From: Capra hircus
Taxonomy: Eukaryota > Chordata > Mammalia > Artiodactyla > Bovidae
NCBI RefSeq assembly: GCF_001704415.2
Contig: NC_030811.1
Span: 6,420,501 to 6,484,500 of the forward strand
DNA: 64,000 nt
Reading direction: 5' to 3'
Of this stretch, positions 41,979-53,505 are shown one piece after another (the stretch's first letter is position 1; each line of letters begins with the position of its first letter). The notes under the pieces are model-generated. The model was not told the DNA's origin. It saw only the letters and a program-made list of their open reading frames with translations, and ran no database searches. The translations under genes were made by a program, and so were the position numbers.

Positions 41979-43124
41979 CCTAAGAACAATTTCTCCAGAC
42001 TTCTGATGACTTGAAACTTAAGGGTTCTGCTAAATTAAATGATAGAAATTCTTTGAATGTCTAGATCATTAAAAAAAAATATTTATTTGGCTATACTGGG
42101 TTTTAGTTATGGCATGTGGGGTCTTTAGTGGCAGCTTGTGAGATCTAGTTCCCTTCATCAGGAATCAAACTCGGGCCTCCCGTATTGGGAGCATGCTGTC
42201 CTAGCCACTGGACAACCAGGGAAGTATGTAGATCATTGTTAATAAGATAAAATACACTAACATTAATTGCTAAAGAAGTCTGTTTGTTTTTACCTACTTT
42301 TGACCTCTTATTCCAGAGATACTTAGCATTTGTAACTGTTAATAAATATATTTTGTGCTTTATTGAAAGATTGTGAAATGGCATATATTTCTAGAAATTA
42401 ATTTTTAAAAGGGAACCTTCAGCAAAGAGTTTTAGGCATGGTTAAGTCTAAGATTAGATTAGTAAAGATTTATTAGATTAAATAAATGAATTTTAATATT
42501 GAAGATGAAATGATATAAAATAGACCTTTTTTTCTGTGTTGTGAGGACAGTTTTGTTTTGAAATATTGATCTGCTTCTGCTTTTGGTAAGAGATTATAAA
42601 ATTTCTTTACCAGTAACTTCCTACACTTGCCTTTGAAATCTTTTGTTGTCAGTTTATTAATAGTTTATGAATAAATATTGTTTAACAGTTACTTATGATC
42701 CTACTTGGTCAAACACTTAAAACCTCTGATATCTTTGACAAACTTTCTCAAATCAAACTTTAAATGAAATTCTTTTGACTGGTAGCTAACTTTAGGATGC
42801 TTCAGAGGGCTCCTGAACATCTCAAAGAGGGATATTAAAATAATTTGGCTTATTTGTTACATTAAACTGCATGGGAAACATTGTCAAATGAGTAACAAAA
42901 AATCTTCTAAAGCTCTATTTCATAGGTAAATATTATTAATATAAAGGTTCTAGAAATTATATGAAGTTCCTAACATTCGAAGCGTCCTGGTATGCTGTTA
43001 CTCATCTTTCTAGCTGTTGTCTTGAAATGTTGTATGTCACAACAAATTTCCTTGACAGTTGCATTGTGATCGGGTCTTTAACCATGCTTTTCAAGTCTTT
43101 TGTCATTTATAGACGGTTATGGTC
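41979..43124 (+). mobile_element. Class I ERV internal remnant, AT-rich
   Basis: No open frame; taken as proviral by position between the BovB insertion and the pol remnants. A CHR-type SINE sits at 42070-42225. Confidence 0.5.
42070..42225 (-). mobile_element. CHR-type tRNA SINE
   Basis: Antisense element from a poly-A complement to accagggaagta, flanked by tagatcatt on both sides (ending near 42069 and 42234). Confidence 0.88.
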
Positions 43125-43373
43125 TTAATCTGATGCTTTTCAAAAATGCCTGTAGGGAGGTTTTCTGCTCCCTAAATAAGTTAGACTCGGTAGCGAAAGG
43201 ACTTCCACTTTGTATGAGGGTTGTTTTAGAAACAGCTCTCTCATGTATGCCTGCTGAAGACGTAGTAATAGGGTCTCCTTTAGCTGCTCATGTCCCACAT
43301 TCACTTGAGTCTCTTCTAAACTCCTGCCACACTCAGCACAATTCTGTAAGCCAGCTAACTTTTTAAGAAGTTG
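43125..43373 (+). pseudogene. Class I ERV pol remnant, RT connection region
   Basis: The frame ending at 43366 carries LDSVAKGLPLCMRVV and VIGSPLAAHVPHSLESLL, typical of the gammaretroviral RT/RNase H connection. Too decayed to be functional. Confidence 0.8.
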
Positions 43374-43559
43374 TTGCTTTCTCTTCCCAATCCTACCTTG
43401 ATTTGATGTAATAGCATTAACCTTGCAACTTCGCTTCCAGAACCACAGGAAGAAAGCAACTATGATCCCATCTTGTTAGCGGTTTATCTTCTTGCTCCCA
43501 GGAATGACTTATAAGAAGCCCCTATTGATAAGGCTGATCTAATTTACAGATAGGTCCTA

Positions 43560-43748
43560 CTTATGGGATGGATGGGACATTATCAAGCCAGATATGCAAC
43601 AAGATCCACAATGGGCATAATTGAAAACTCTTATTTACCAGAAACAAAGTCAGCACCACAAGCCAAATTAACTGCCTTAACTCTAGCTTGTCAGCTAGCT
43701 AAAGACCAGGTAATAAATATTTATACTGATGTTCGGTATGCTTTTTGA
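43560..43748 (+). pseudogene. Class I ERV pol remnant, RNase H N-terminal part
   Basis: LTALTLACQLAKDQ followed by NIYTDVRYAF resembles the gammaretroviral RNase H core; the usual Ser after TD is replaced and a stop follows. Confidence 0.82.
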
Positions 43749-43850
43749 GTGGCACAGAACTTTGGAATGCTATGAAAGCAATGAGGTTTTAAACCTCATC
43801 ACGACATCTTATACAAAAAACAGAAAACAGGTTGACGAGTCATTAATCAG

Positions 43851-43907
43851 GATCAGTTCAGCTCAGTCGCTCAGTTGTGTCTAACACTTTGTGACCCCAT
43901 GGATTGC
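43851..43907 (-). mobile_element. BovB LINE tail scrap
   Basis: cagttcagctcagtcgctcagttgtg...ccccatgga, about 57 bp, inside the RNase H remnant. Confidence 0.8.
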
Positions 43908-44231
43908 GATAATGGGTTAATGGATAAATGGATTAATCGTGATACAACTGCCAAAACAGCAATTATGAAAACAACAGAGCATTTCAAATTTGGCACTGTG
44001 GAGGCTGAAGGAAATCAACTTGCTGATGTTGCAGCCAAATGGGCAGCTTTAAATATTCACCCTGTCCAGCCTCCAGAATGTCCACTGCTCTCTATTAACC
44101 CTGCAAACTCAATGAAAAATTTATTTCTATGGGCTCAAAAAATCATCACTAAAGAAGAGAGGCAGATTAGGCAACAAAAAGGGGAAATTTTGACCCCACC
44201 ACACAAATATGGGTTAGACCCGATAAAATAG
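43908..44231 (+). pseudogene. Class I ERV pol remnant, RNase H end to integrase start
   Basis: Contains a GNQLADVAAKWAAL segment (the RNase H C-terminal helix), then a degraded spacer toward the integrase. Stops at 44229. No env-like sequence is seen downstream. Confidence 0.8.
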
Positions 44232-44243
44232 TTTCAATAGACA

Positions 44244-44462
44244 TGTGTGTGGTTAGTCACTCAGTTGTGTCCAATTCTTTGTGACCCCATGGACTTCAGC
44301 CCACCAGGCTCCTCTGTCCTTGGGATTTTCCAGGCAAGAATACTGGAGTGGGTTGCTATTTCCTTCTGCAGGGGATCTTTCTGACCCAGGCATCGAACCT
44401 GAGTCTCCTGCGGCTCCTGCATTTCAGGCGGATTCTTTACCTGCTGAGCCATCAGGGAAGCC
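44244..44462 (-). mobile_element. Bov-tA SINE
   Basis: Complete minus-strand element (gttagtcactcagttgtgtc to gagccatcagggaagcc). Confidence 0.95.
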
Positions 44463-44808
44463 TTGTGCCTCTCTATGTGTGTTCAAAACTCCGCCTAAAA
44501 TAATGATGCCCGAATGGCTATTGATCATATCTATTATTTGATATAAAATAGTGACCACACACAGCGCACATACAGAGCAAAATTGGCGTAAGTCCCGCTG
44601 TACCACTTAGAGTTGACTGTCAGCCTGTGCAAGCATTCTACTAGCCTAACCCCTTAAAAGGTAAGAAAGAGCTGGGGTATTAAGATGGGGCACTGGGGAG
44701 CATGATAGATCCAGGGCAGGTAAGCAACCACCATGGTATTGGGGGACCAAATACTGGCTCACCTAATGCTTTCTATCAAAAGATTAATGATCAAAGCGGG
44801 GGTGGGGA
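44463..44808 (+). mobile_element. Class I ERV 3' internal remnant with polypurine tract
   Basis: Non-coding. The last bases, aaagcgggggtgggga (44793-44808), form a polypurine-type tract directly before the 3' LTR, where plus-strand synthesis would begin. Confidence 0.7.
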
Positions 44809-45323
44809 TGATGAGATAAAATCTGCATTTCAAACCAGGACAAGAAAAAATTAAACATAGAAGTTGCTCTCTGTGGGTTTTTTTTTTGGCCTCTTCCCTC
44901 TCTCCTCGACTCCCTGATGTGTCAGGTGCATCTCCATTACTCATTAACCAGAGCTCCTCAAAGATGGGAGTGCCCGCTGGACCGGAAAGATCCATTTTCC
45001 CCTTCTTCTGATGCTAGCGATATAACCTCTTAAAAGATCACTGTTCTTTCCTGGCTCTGTAGGGGCCATGGTGATGTGCAGCTTGCTTTATATGTGCTTA
45101 CCTGGACTATGAATCTTTGGTGAACTTTTTGTAAAATATATTATTTTGATGGATGATCCCTTTGTCTTGAGGATATGTACGACTGTGTTCGACTTCTAAC
45201 AAGTAAAAGAGTTCTCAGAGCTTTCTGAGAATCTGCTTCCTGGGTTATAATCCTTGGTTTAGCTCAAATAAAATCCTCCTCTTTTTCTTCTTAACTTGAT
45301 AGTTAACTGAATGTTCATCCACA
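44809..45323 (+). mobile_element. Class I ERV 3' LTR
   Basis: 515 bp, TGATGA...CACA, the same length as the 5' LTR. An aataaaatcc signal lies near 45268, as in a U3-R layout. Confidence 0.9.
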
Positions 45324-46278
45324 GTTCTTATCCCCAAATTGCCTTCTGCTCTGCTAAGGAGAGAGATGTGGAAGAGACCTGCTGTCCTGTAGCCTGAGCT
45401 TGGCCATTCATTTAACCTTTCCCGGAACAATCCTCGGTTGCAGTGTCCAGATGGGCGGCGGGTGAGGTAGACGATGGCAATGAAGCCGTGGCAGAAGGGA
45501 GAACTCAGTGGTGAGTGAGACCTCCACGCTGGGAGATACAAAGCATACCCTCTCCTGCCCATGGCTCATCTCCAGCGCCTGGAGAACAGTGGCCACCTGA
45601 TGGCTGCACCTGTCCCGTCTCAGCCCTGGGTGGTGTGTGCCTTGGAGTGGTCCTTCTGGGCTCTCACCCCTCCCTTTGGCCCCCCACCTCTTGCGTCTTT
45701 GTTTCTGCTGATCCCCCACTCCATGTCCATCTTCCCTCACTGCCCCCTCCCCTCCCCAGGTCACCCCTGCTTGGCTCTCCCCAAATACCCTCCCCCGCCC
45801 AGAACATACCTGTGTGCTCAGCTCTGGGCTCACCTCTGCTGCAGCCTTTGTCTCTGACTCCTTGAACTTTATGGCTGGACCTTGCCCTGGGGGGAGGGAC
45901 GGGGTGAGGCTTGTGCTGACCAAGGTGGTGACCTACGGCTCAGGAAGCTCCGCAGTGGGCAGGGGCGGCGCACAAGGAAGTGTGTGGGTCTCTCGTGGCA
46001 GTGGCCTGGCGGCCTCCTGTTACCCCAAGTTCCGAGTATGGAAACTCCCCAGTCTTTCACCACTTCAGCAGCTGTGTCCACTTCTGTTTTCCCCAAAACA
46101 CCCATGCCATCGATAAATCCCTGTCATTCTTCCTGCTGAAGCAGCACTTTTCACAAGAGTTGCCTGTGTATTCTCCACTGTGATCTGCATTGGGCCATAG
46201 TCTGTTAGAGTAGGTGGTGAGTTTCAGAGGTCAGAGATAAAGACAAGGAGAAATTTAGTAGCAAGTACTTGCCAATGT
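45324..46278. other. Unique sequence, no gene assigned
   Basis: GC-rich. A 171-codon minus frame (45408-45923) and a 105-codon one (45245-45562) overlap + strand frames; the latter starts inside the LTR on the other strand. I recognise no domain and see no convincing exon. Confidence 0.5.
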
Positions 46279-46487
46279 GGACTTCCCAGGTGGTTCAGCG
46301 GTAAAGAATCCTGTAATGCAGGAGACTTGGGTTTGATCCCTGGGTGGGGAAGATTCCCTGGAGAAGGAAATGGCAACCCACTCCAGTATTCTTGCCTGGA
46401 GAATCCCATGGGCAGAGGAGCCTGGTGGGCTACTGTCTGTGGGATCGCAGAGTCAGACATGACTGACTGACTGACTTTCACTTTCAT
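46279..46487 (+). mobile_element. Bov-tA SINE
   Basis: Complete element (gacttcccaggtggttcagcgg to actgactttcactttc) with a small deletion in the head. Confidence 0.93.
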
Positions 46488-46671
46488 ACAGTTTATGAGG
46501 TTCTCACGGCAAGTGTACTGGGATGGTTCGCCATTTTCTCTTCCAGTGGATCACGTTTTGCCAGAACTCTCCACTATGATCTGTCCATATTGGGTGGCCC
46601 TACATGGCATGGCTCATAGCTTCATCAAGTTACAGAAGCTCCTTTGCCACGACAAGGTCTTGATACTTGAA
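46488..46671 (-). mobile_element. BovB 5' segment, inverted
   Basis: The complement matches the BovB 5' region near 38575-38735 (for example cattttctcttccagtggatc, tgtccatattgggtggcc). Joined directly to a + strand RT segment at 46672. Confidence 0.78.
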
Positions 46672-47937
46672 TGGGGTCAAGAAGCAACAGTTAGAACCCT
46701 GCATGGAACAACTGATTGGTTCAAGATTGAGAAAGGAGTGTGACAGGGCTGTCTGCTGTCACCGTGTTTTTTTTCTTTTTTCTTTTTTAACCTATATGCT
46801 GAACACATCATAAGAAATGCTGGGCTGGATGTGTTACAAGCTGGAATCAAGAAAGGTGGGAGAAACATCAACAACCTCAGATATGCGGATGATACCATTC
46901 TAATGGCAGAAAGCGAAGAGGAACTAAAGAGCCTCTTATGAGGGTGAAGGGGGAGCGTGAAAGAGCCGGCTTAAAACTAAATATTAAAAAAAGTAAGATC
47001 ATGGCATTCAGCCCCATTCAGTTCAGTTCAGTTCAATTCAGTTGCTCAGTTGTGTCCGACTCTTTGCGACCCCATGAATCGCAGCACTCCAGGCTTCCCT
47101 GTCCATCACCAACTCCCGGAGTTCACTCAAACTCACATCCATCGAGTCAGTGATGCCATCCAGTCATCTCATCCTCTGTCATCCCCTTTTCCTCCTGCCC
47201 CCAGTCCTTCCCAGAATTAGGGTCTTTTCCAATGACTCAACTCTTTGCATGCGGTGGCCACAGTATTGGAGTTTCAGCTTCAACATCAGTCCTTTGAATG
47301 AACACCCAGGACTGATTTCCTTCATTGCAGATAGAAGAGGAAGAGGTGAAAGTAGTGACAGATTTCCTCTTCTTGGGCTTTAAAATCACTGTGGATGGTG
47401 ACTGCAGCCATGAAATCAGAAGACAAACCTAGACAGTGTGTTGAAAAGCAGATACATCACTCTGCTGACAAAGGTTTGTAGTGTAGAGGCTATGCTCTTC
47501 CTGGTGGTCATGTATGGTTGTGAAAGCTGGACCGTAAAGAAGGCAGAGTGCCAAAGAATTAATGCCTTCGAACTGTGGTGCTGGAGAAGACTCCTGGGAG
47601 TCTCTTGGACTACAAGGAGATCAAACCAGTCAATCTTAAGGGAAATCAGCCCTGAATACTCATTGGAAGGACTGATGCTAAAGTTGAAACTCTAGTATTT
47701 TGGTCATCTGATGGGAACAGCTAACTCATTGGAAAAGTCTTTGATGCTGGGAAAGATTGAGAGCAGAAGGAAAAGAGGGTGTTAGAGATGAGATGGCTGG
47801 ATGGATGCAATGGACATGAACTTGGGCAAACTTCAGGAGATAGTGAGGGGCAGAGAGGCCTGGCATGCTGCAGTCCATGGGGTTACAAAGAGTTGGATAT
47901 GACTGGGTGACTGAACAACAACAAAATTGACTATCCA
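46672..47937 (+). mobile_element. BovB-related LINE (second lineage), RT to 3' end
   Basis: Same protein-level signature as 16868-18641. Starts at gtcaagaagcaacagttagaa, is interrupted by a minus-strand BovB tail at 47016-47325, and ends near actgggtgactgaac. A T-rich insertion at 46769-46789 and stops destroy the frame. Confidence 0.88.
47016..47325 (-). mobile_element. BovB LINE 3' fragment inserted in a BovB copy
   Basis: Starts with several cagtt units and runs to gaacacccaggactgatttcc. It lies at the same element position as the SINE in 17886-18019. Confidence 0.92.
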
Positions 47938-48324
47938 GAATAGGCAAATCTATAGAGACAAAAGCAACTACAGAAGCAGTTGCTTCAGGCTGGGGAGCAC
48001 AGGTTGTGTAAATGGTGCTACCTAGTAGGTATGGGATTTCTTTTAGAAGTGATGAAAATGCTCTAAAATTGACTGTGGTGAGGGCTGCACATATTTGTGA
48101 ATATACTAAAACCCATTGAATTATTCACTTTGTAGGTGAATTGTATAGTATGTGAATGATATCTCAAAAAGCTGTTTTTAAAAATAATGAGAGGGCCTAC
48201 TATCTAGAAACACACACAAAACTCCTAAAAAGTCAGCGAGAAATAGGAAATCGTTCCTATTTCTTCACATGAGTGAAGAATCTCAAGGGCATGTGATAAG
48301 CTTCCCATACGTAGCAGTTATTGC
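47938..48324. other. Unique sequence, no gene found
   Basis: AT-rich. The part 48000-48190 resembles the decayed 3' end of an old LINE, but I cannot name it. Confidence 0.4.
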
Positions 48325-48448
48325 TGGTTTAGTTGCTAAGTCGTGTCTGACTCTTGTGACCCCATGGACTGTAGCCCACCAGGCTCCTCTGTCCATGGGA
48401 TTCTCCAGGCGAGAATCCTGAAGTGGGTTGCCATTTCCTTCTCCAATA
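48325..48448 (-). mobile_element. Bov-tA SINE fragment
   Basis: Tail and core only (gttgctaagtcgtgtctgac to gccatttccttctcca). Confidence 0.9.
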
Positions 48449-48464
48449 GTGGTAATTATTCAGC

Positions 48465-49497
48465 TCAGTTCAGTTCAGTCGCTCAGTCGTGTCCAACTCT
48501 TTGCAACCCCATGAATCGCAGCACACCAGGCCTCCCTGTCTATCACCAACTCCCGGAGTTCACTCAGACTCAGGTCCATCGAGTCCATGATGCCATCCAG
48601 CCATCTCATCCATGGTCATCCCCTTCTCCTCCTGCCCCCAATCCCTCCCAGCATCAGAGTCTTTTTCAATGAGTCAACTCTTCGCATGAGGTGGCCAAAG
48701 TACTGAAGTTTCAGCTTTAGCATCATTCCTTCCAAAGAAATCCCAGGGTTGATCTCCTTCAGAATGGACTGGTTGGATCTCCTTGCAGTCCAAGGGACTC
48801 TCAAGAGTCTTCTCCAACACCACAGTTCAAACGCATCAATTCTTCGGCGCTCAGCCTTCTTCATAGTCCAACTCTCACATCCACACATGACCACAGGAAA
48901 AACCATAGCCTTGACTAGACGGACCTTAGTCGGCAAAGTAATGTCTCTGCTTTTGAATATAGTATCCAGGTTGGTCATAACTTTCCTTCCAAGGAGTAAG
49001 CGTCTTTTAATTTCATGGCTGCAGTCACCATCTGCAGTGATTTTGGAGCCCCCCAAAATAAAGTCTGACACAGTTTCCACTGTTTTCCCATCTATTTCCC
49101 ATGAAGTGATGGGACCGGATGCCATGATCTTTGTTTTCTGAATGTTGAGCTTTAGGCCAACTTTTTCACTCTCCTCTTTCACTTTCATCAAGAGGCTTTT
49201 TAGCTCCTCTTCACTTTCTGCCATAGGGGTGGTGTCATCTGCATTCTGAGGTTATTGATATTTCTCCCGGAAATCTTGATTCCAGCTTGTGTTTCTTCCA
49301 GCCCAGCATTTCTCATGATGTCCTCTGCATATAAGTTAAATAAGCAGGGTGACAATATACAGCCTTGACATACTCCTTTTCCTATTTGGAACCAGTCTGT
49401 TGTTCCATGTCCAGTTCTCACTGTTGCTTCTTGACCTGCATACAGATTTCTCAAGAGGCAGGTTAGGTGGTCTGGTATTTCCATCTCTTTCAGAATT
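48465..49497 (-). mobile_element. BovB LINE, 5' truncated, minus strand
   Basis: About 1.03 kb from the terminal cagttcagtt (48470) to the motif B region. A 202-codon frame (48616-49224) covers the whole post-RT region and is nearly identical in sequence to the copy at 38072-41978, indicating a fairly young insertion. Confidence 0.94.
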
Positions 49498-49888
49498 TTA
49501 CACAGTAGTAGTTATTAGAGCAGTGCAAATTATTCAACAGCAAGATGTAGTTTTGTACCCATTGCTAGCAAGAATGAGAAAGCCACATGGCATAGAGGAT
49601 GCCACGTGTTGGGAGATGTAGGGAAATAGGCTTGTGGGAGGGAACGCTGATCTTACAGGGCTTCTGGAATGCCATCCCCAGTACATGGGCACATCACAGC
49701 AGAAACAGCCTTGGGAGCAGGTACCACTGCAGGGCTCGCTCATGGAGGGTGAAGAATGGTGAGGCTACCACTTACTTTTGTGTGGGCAAGGAGGAAGGCT
49801 GAACAAGTGTGCATTTCACATTTTTATTTGAAGGAGTACACAAAATGTCCATAGAAAGATAATAATCTTGCAGAGTAGCACAGAACAG
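49498..49888. other. Unique sequence, no gene found
   Basis: No repeat or gene signal recognised. Confidence 0.5.
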
Positions 49889-50103
49889 GGGCTTCCCGGG
49901 TGGATCAACAGTAAAGAATCTGCTGTCAGTGCAGGAGATACAGGTTCAATCCCTGGGTCAGGAAGATCCCCTGGAGAAGGGAATGGCAATCCACTCCAGT
50001 ATCCTTGCCTGGAGAATTCCATGGACAGAGCATTCTGATAAGCCACAGTCCATGGGGTTGCAATGAGTCGGATACGACTGAGAGACTAACAGTTTTCCTT
50101 TTC
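49889..50103 (+). mobile_element. Bov-tA SINE
   Basis: Complete (gcttcccgggtggatcaacag to gactgagagactaacag). Confidence 0.95.
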
Positions 50104-50572
50104 ACCACTTTCCCCCAGTTCACTGCAGTCTCTGCCTGCTGGTCCTTCCTGCATGTGACCTTGACTTCTGAGGTGCAGTTCCTCCCCTCTTGGTGTTAAT
50201 GATTGGTGACAGCTACAGATAACACTTGAGCAAAGATCCTCTAAGTTCTGGGCTGCCCTTCCCCTTAAAGGGGCAGAAGCAATGGCTTTGGGAATGACAA
50301 TGTTGTAGGAACAGGATGTCTGGTCTTGGGGAGGGGCAGTGTGACAGGTGAGGCTGGATTTGGTGTCTGTGATTAGTGGGCCAGAGCTCACAGCTCACAG
50401 CTTTCCCCTTGCTCACTCTTGATAGTTTGTTTTCAGAGGAGTCAACACATCAGCCATCATGTGAGATAACCCGGGGTGTTTCCACAGAACCAGCAGAACC
50501 TAATCCTTGGTTAGGGAAGACTGGTTCATAAAGAGAAAAGTCTACTGTTTTCATCGGGAGTCCTGGCACTAT
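50104..50572. other. Unique sequence, no gene found
   Basis: No recognisable element or coding signal. A 101-codon minus frame has no features. Confidence 0.5.
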
Positions 50573-50655
50573 TTGGTCTCCCAAATCACTGCAGACGATG
50601 ACTGCAACCACGAAATTAAAAGACACTTGCTCCTTGGAAGGAAAGTTGTGACAAG
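50573..50655 (+). mobile_element. BovB LINE internal scrap
   Basis: About 80 bp of the ITADGDCSHEIKRHLLLGRKV coding region. It lies next to, and in opposite orientation to, the BovB tail at 50665. Confidence 0.75.
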
Positions 50656-50664
50656 TCTTTTTGC

Positions 50665-52497
50665 TGTTGTTGTTGTTCAGCTAAGTCATCTCTGACTCTT
50701 TGCAACCCCATGGACTACAGCACACCATGCTTCCCTGTCCTTCACTATCTCCCAGAGTTTGCTCAAACTCACGTCCGTTGAGTCAGTGATGCTATCCCAC
50801 TATCTCATCCTCTGTCGCTCCCTTCTCTTGCCCCCTATCTCTCTCAGCATCAGGGTCTTTTCTAATGAGTTGGCTCTTTGCATCAGGTGGCCAGTGTACT
50901 GGAGCTTCAACTTCAGCATCAGTCTTTCTAATGAATATTCAGGATTGATTTCCTGTAACTGACTGGTTTGATCTCCTTGCTGTCCAGTGTTAGTCACACA
51001 GTTATGTCTGATTCTTTGTGACCCCAGGGACTATAGCCCACCAATGTCCTCTGTTCATGGAATTCTCCAGGCAGGAATACTGGAGTGGGTTGCCATTTCC
51101 TTCTCCAGGGGATCTTCCCAACCCAGGGACTGAACCTGGGTCTCCTGCATTGCAGGCAGAATCTTTACCGACTGAGCGACCAAGGGGAGGATGGACTGGT
51201 TTGATCTCCTTGCAGTCCAAGGGACTCTCAAAAGTCTTTTCCAGCACCACAATTTGAAAGCATCAATTCTTTGGTCCTCAGCCTTCTTTATGGTCCAGTT
51301 TTCACATCCATACTTAACTACTGGAAAAACCATAGCTCTGACTATGCAGACCTTTGTCAGCAGAGTGATGTCTTTGCTTTTTAATACACTGTCTAGTTTA
51401 CTCATAGCTTTTCTTCTAAGAAGCAATTGTCTTTTAATTTTATGGTTGCAGTCACCATTCGAAGTGACTTTGGAGTCCAAGAAAATAAAATCTGTCACCA
51501 GTTCCACTTTACCCTTCTTTTTGCGTTGAACTGATGGGATTGGATGCCATGATTTTCATTTTTTGAATGTTGAATTTTTAAGCCAGCTTTTTCATTCTCC
51601 TCTTTCACCCTCATCAAGAGGCTTTTTAGTTCCTCTTTTCTTTCTGCCATTAGAGTGGTATCATCTGCATATCTGAGGTTGTTGATATGTCTCCTGGCAG
51701 TCTTGATTCCAGCTTGTGCTTCATTCAGCCCGGCATTTCACATGATGTAATCTTCATGTAAGTTAAATAAGCAGAGTGACAATGTACAGCCTTGGCATAC
51801 TCCTGTCCCAGTTTTAACCAGTCCATTTTTCCATGTCCAGTTCTAACTGTTACTTCTTGACCTGTATACAGGTTTCTCAGGAGGCAGGTAAGGTGGTCTG
51901 GTATTCCCATCTCTTGAAGAGTTTCCACAATTTGTTGTGATCCACACAGTCAAAGGCTTTAGCATAGTCAATGAAGCAGAAGTATATGTTTTTCTGAAAT
52001 TCCCTTGCTTTTTCTAAGACCTAATGGGTGTTGGCAATTTGATCTCTGGTTCCTCTGCCTTTTCTAAATCCAGCTTGAACATCTGGAAGTTCTCAGTTCC
52101 AGTACTGCTGAAGCCTAGCTTGAAAGATTTTGAGCATTACCTTACTAGCATGTGAAATGAGCACAATTGCATGGTAGTTTGAGCATTCTATGGCATTACC
52201 TTTCTTGGGATTGAAATGAAAACTAACCTTTTCCAGTCCTGTGGCCATTGCTGATTTTTCCAAATTTGCTGACATATTGAGTGCAGCACTTTAACAGCAT
52301 CATCTTTTAGTATTTGAAATAGGTCAGCTGGAATTCTATCACCTCCACTAGCTCTGTTCCTCATAATGCTTCTTACTTGACTTCACACTCCAAGATGTCT
52401 GGCTCTAGGTAAGTGACCATACCATTGTGGTTATCTGGGTCATTAAGGCCTTTATCATATAGTTCTTCTGTGTATTCTTGCCACCTCTTCTTAATCA
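50665..52497 (-). mobile_element. BovB LINE 3' segment of an inversion-bearing insertion
   Basis: 3' tail at 50665, RT region up to about element base 40325 at 52497. Interrupted by a SINE (50987-51180). The frames (for example 51055-51507) are broken by many substitutions, so older than the 48465 copy. Confidence 0.92.
50987..51180 (-). mobile_element. Bov-tA SINE in BovB
   Basis: Complete minus-strand element. The BovB sequence gactggtttgatctccttgc plus gtcca occurs on both sides (near 50960 and 51195), a ~26-base duplication with one mismatch. Confidence 0.92.
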
Positions 52498-52926
52498 GTG
52501 AAGCTATGAGCCACACCATGCAGAGTCACCCAAGATGGACAGGTCATAGTGGAGAGTTCTGACAAAACATCATCCACTGAGAAGGGAATGGCAAACCACT
52601 CCAGTATTCTTGCCTTGAGAGCCCCATGAAGGGTATGAAAAGGTAAAAACATATGACACCAGGAGATGAGCTGCCAGGTTGGGATGTGTCCAATATGCTA
52701 CTGGGGAAGAGCAGAGAAACAGCTGTTGAAAAAATGAAGAGGCTTGGCCAAAGCAAAAACAGCACTCAGATGTGGATGTGTCTGGTGTAAAGTCTCATGC
52801 TGTAAAGAACCATATTGCATAGTGACCTGGAGTGTTAGGTCCATGAATCAAGGTGAATTGCATGCAGGCAAGCAGGAGATGGCAAGAGTGAATATCAACA
52901 TCTTAGCAATCAGGGAACTAAAATGA
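52498..52926 (+). mobile_element. BovB inverted 5' segment
   Basis: + strand match to about 38600-39033 of the long copy: the caagatggacaggtcatagtg region, the ORF1-like stretch and the endonuclease start MNQGELHAGKQEMARVNINI. Joined back to back with the minus-strand RT part. Confidence 0.88.
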
Positions 52927-53307
52927 GATAACTGAGTTGCCTATAAAATGGGGAAATCCCTTTGACTCTTTAACTGCACAAGGAAAACAGCATGCTTGGT
53001 TCACTGGTGGATCAACTGTTGGAAATAGAATCTGCTTGCTATTAGAAAGTGGTGGCATATAATGTCACTGCTAAACTGCTGACAATTACTAGGGAAGGTA
53101 AAAGTTGCCAATTTGCTGAGTCATATGTAGTATATCAGGCTCTAAAACAAGAGAATTTAACTGAATGTCATATATACACAGATTCTTGGTTGGTAGCCAA
53201 TGGACTGACCTCTTGACTTCCCCTATGTGTAAAGGATAACTGGCAAATTCACTCCAAGGAGCTGTGCGGAAAGGAATTTTGGTCTGACATTTGGGAAATT
53301 GTTCAGA

Positions 53308-53505
53308 CTTCCTGGGTGGCTCAGATGGTAATGTGTCTGCCTACAATGTGGGAGTCCCCAGTTCAATCCCTGGGTCAGGAAGATCCTCTGGAAAAGGAAA
53401 TGGCAGCCCACTCTAATACTCTTGCCTGGAAAATCCCATGAATGGAGGAGCGTGTTAGTCCATGGGGTCGCAAAGAGTCAGACACGACTGAGCGACTTCA
53501 CTTTC
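53308..53505 (+). mobile_element. Bov-tA SINE in ERV-L
   Basis: Complete (cttcctgggtggctcagatgg to gactgagcgacttcactttc), flanked by ttcagact on both sides. Confidence 0.94.

Larger units (their letters stand above)
36348..45323 (+). mobile_element. Class I endogenous retrovirus, defective provirus
   Basis: Two 515-bp LTRs (36348-36862, 44809-45323) enclose a primer-site-like sequence, a leader, a BovB insertion, pol remnants and a polypurine tract. About 5 kb remains once the BovB is removed, so gag and env are mostly deleted. The pol fragments resemble gammaretroviral RT connection and RNase H. No matching target-site duplication is visible, so one flank may have been lost. Confidence 0.85.

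Noticed and set aside
36348..45323. Two LTR-like blocks as independent solo LTRs
   Set aside because: Equal length, same orientation, primer-site-like sequence after one and polypurine tract before the other fit a single provirus.
45245..45923. Minus-strand frames that might be an exon of a neighbouring gene
   Set aside because: I could not match them to any protein I know from the AOC1 neighbourhood (for example TMEM176A/B), one starts beside the LTR, and splice sites are not convincing.
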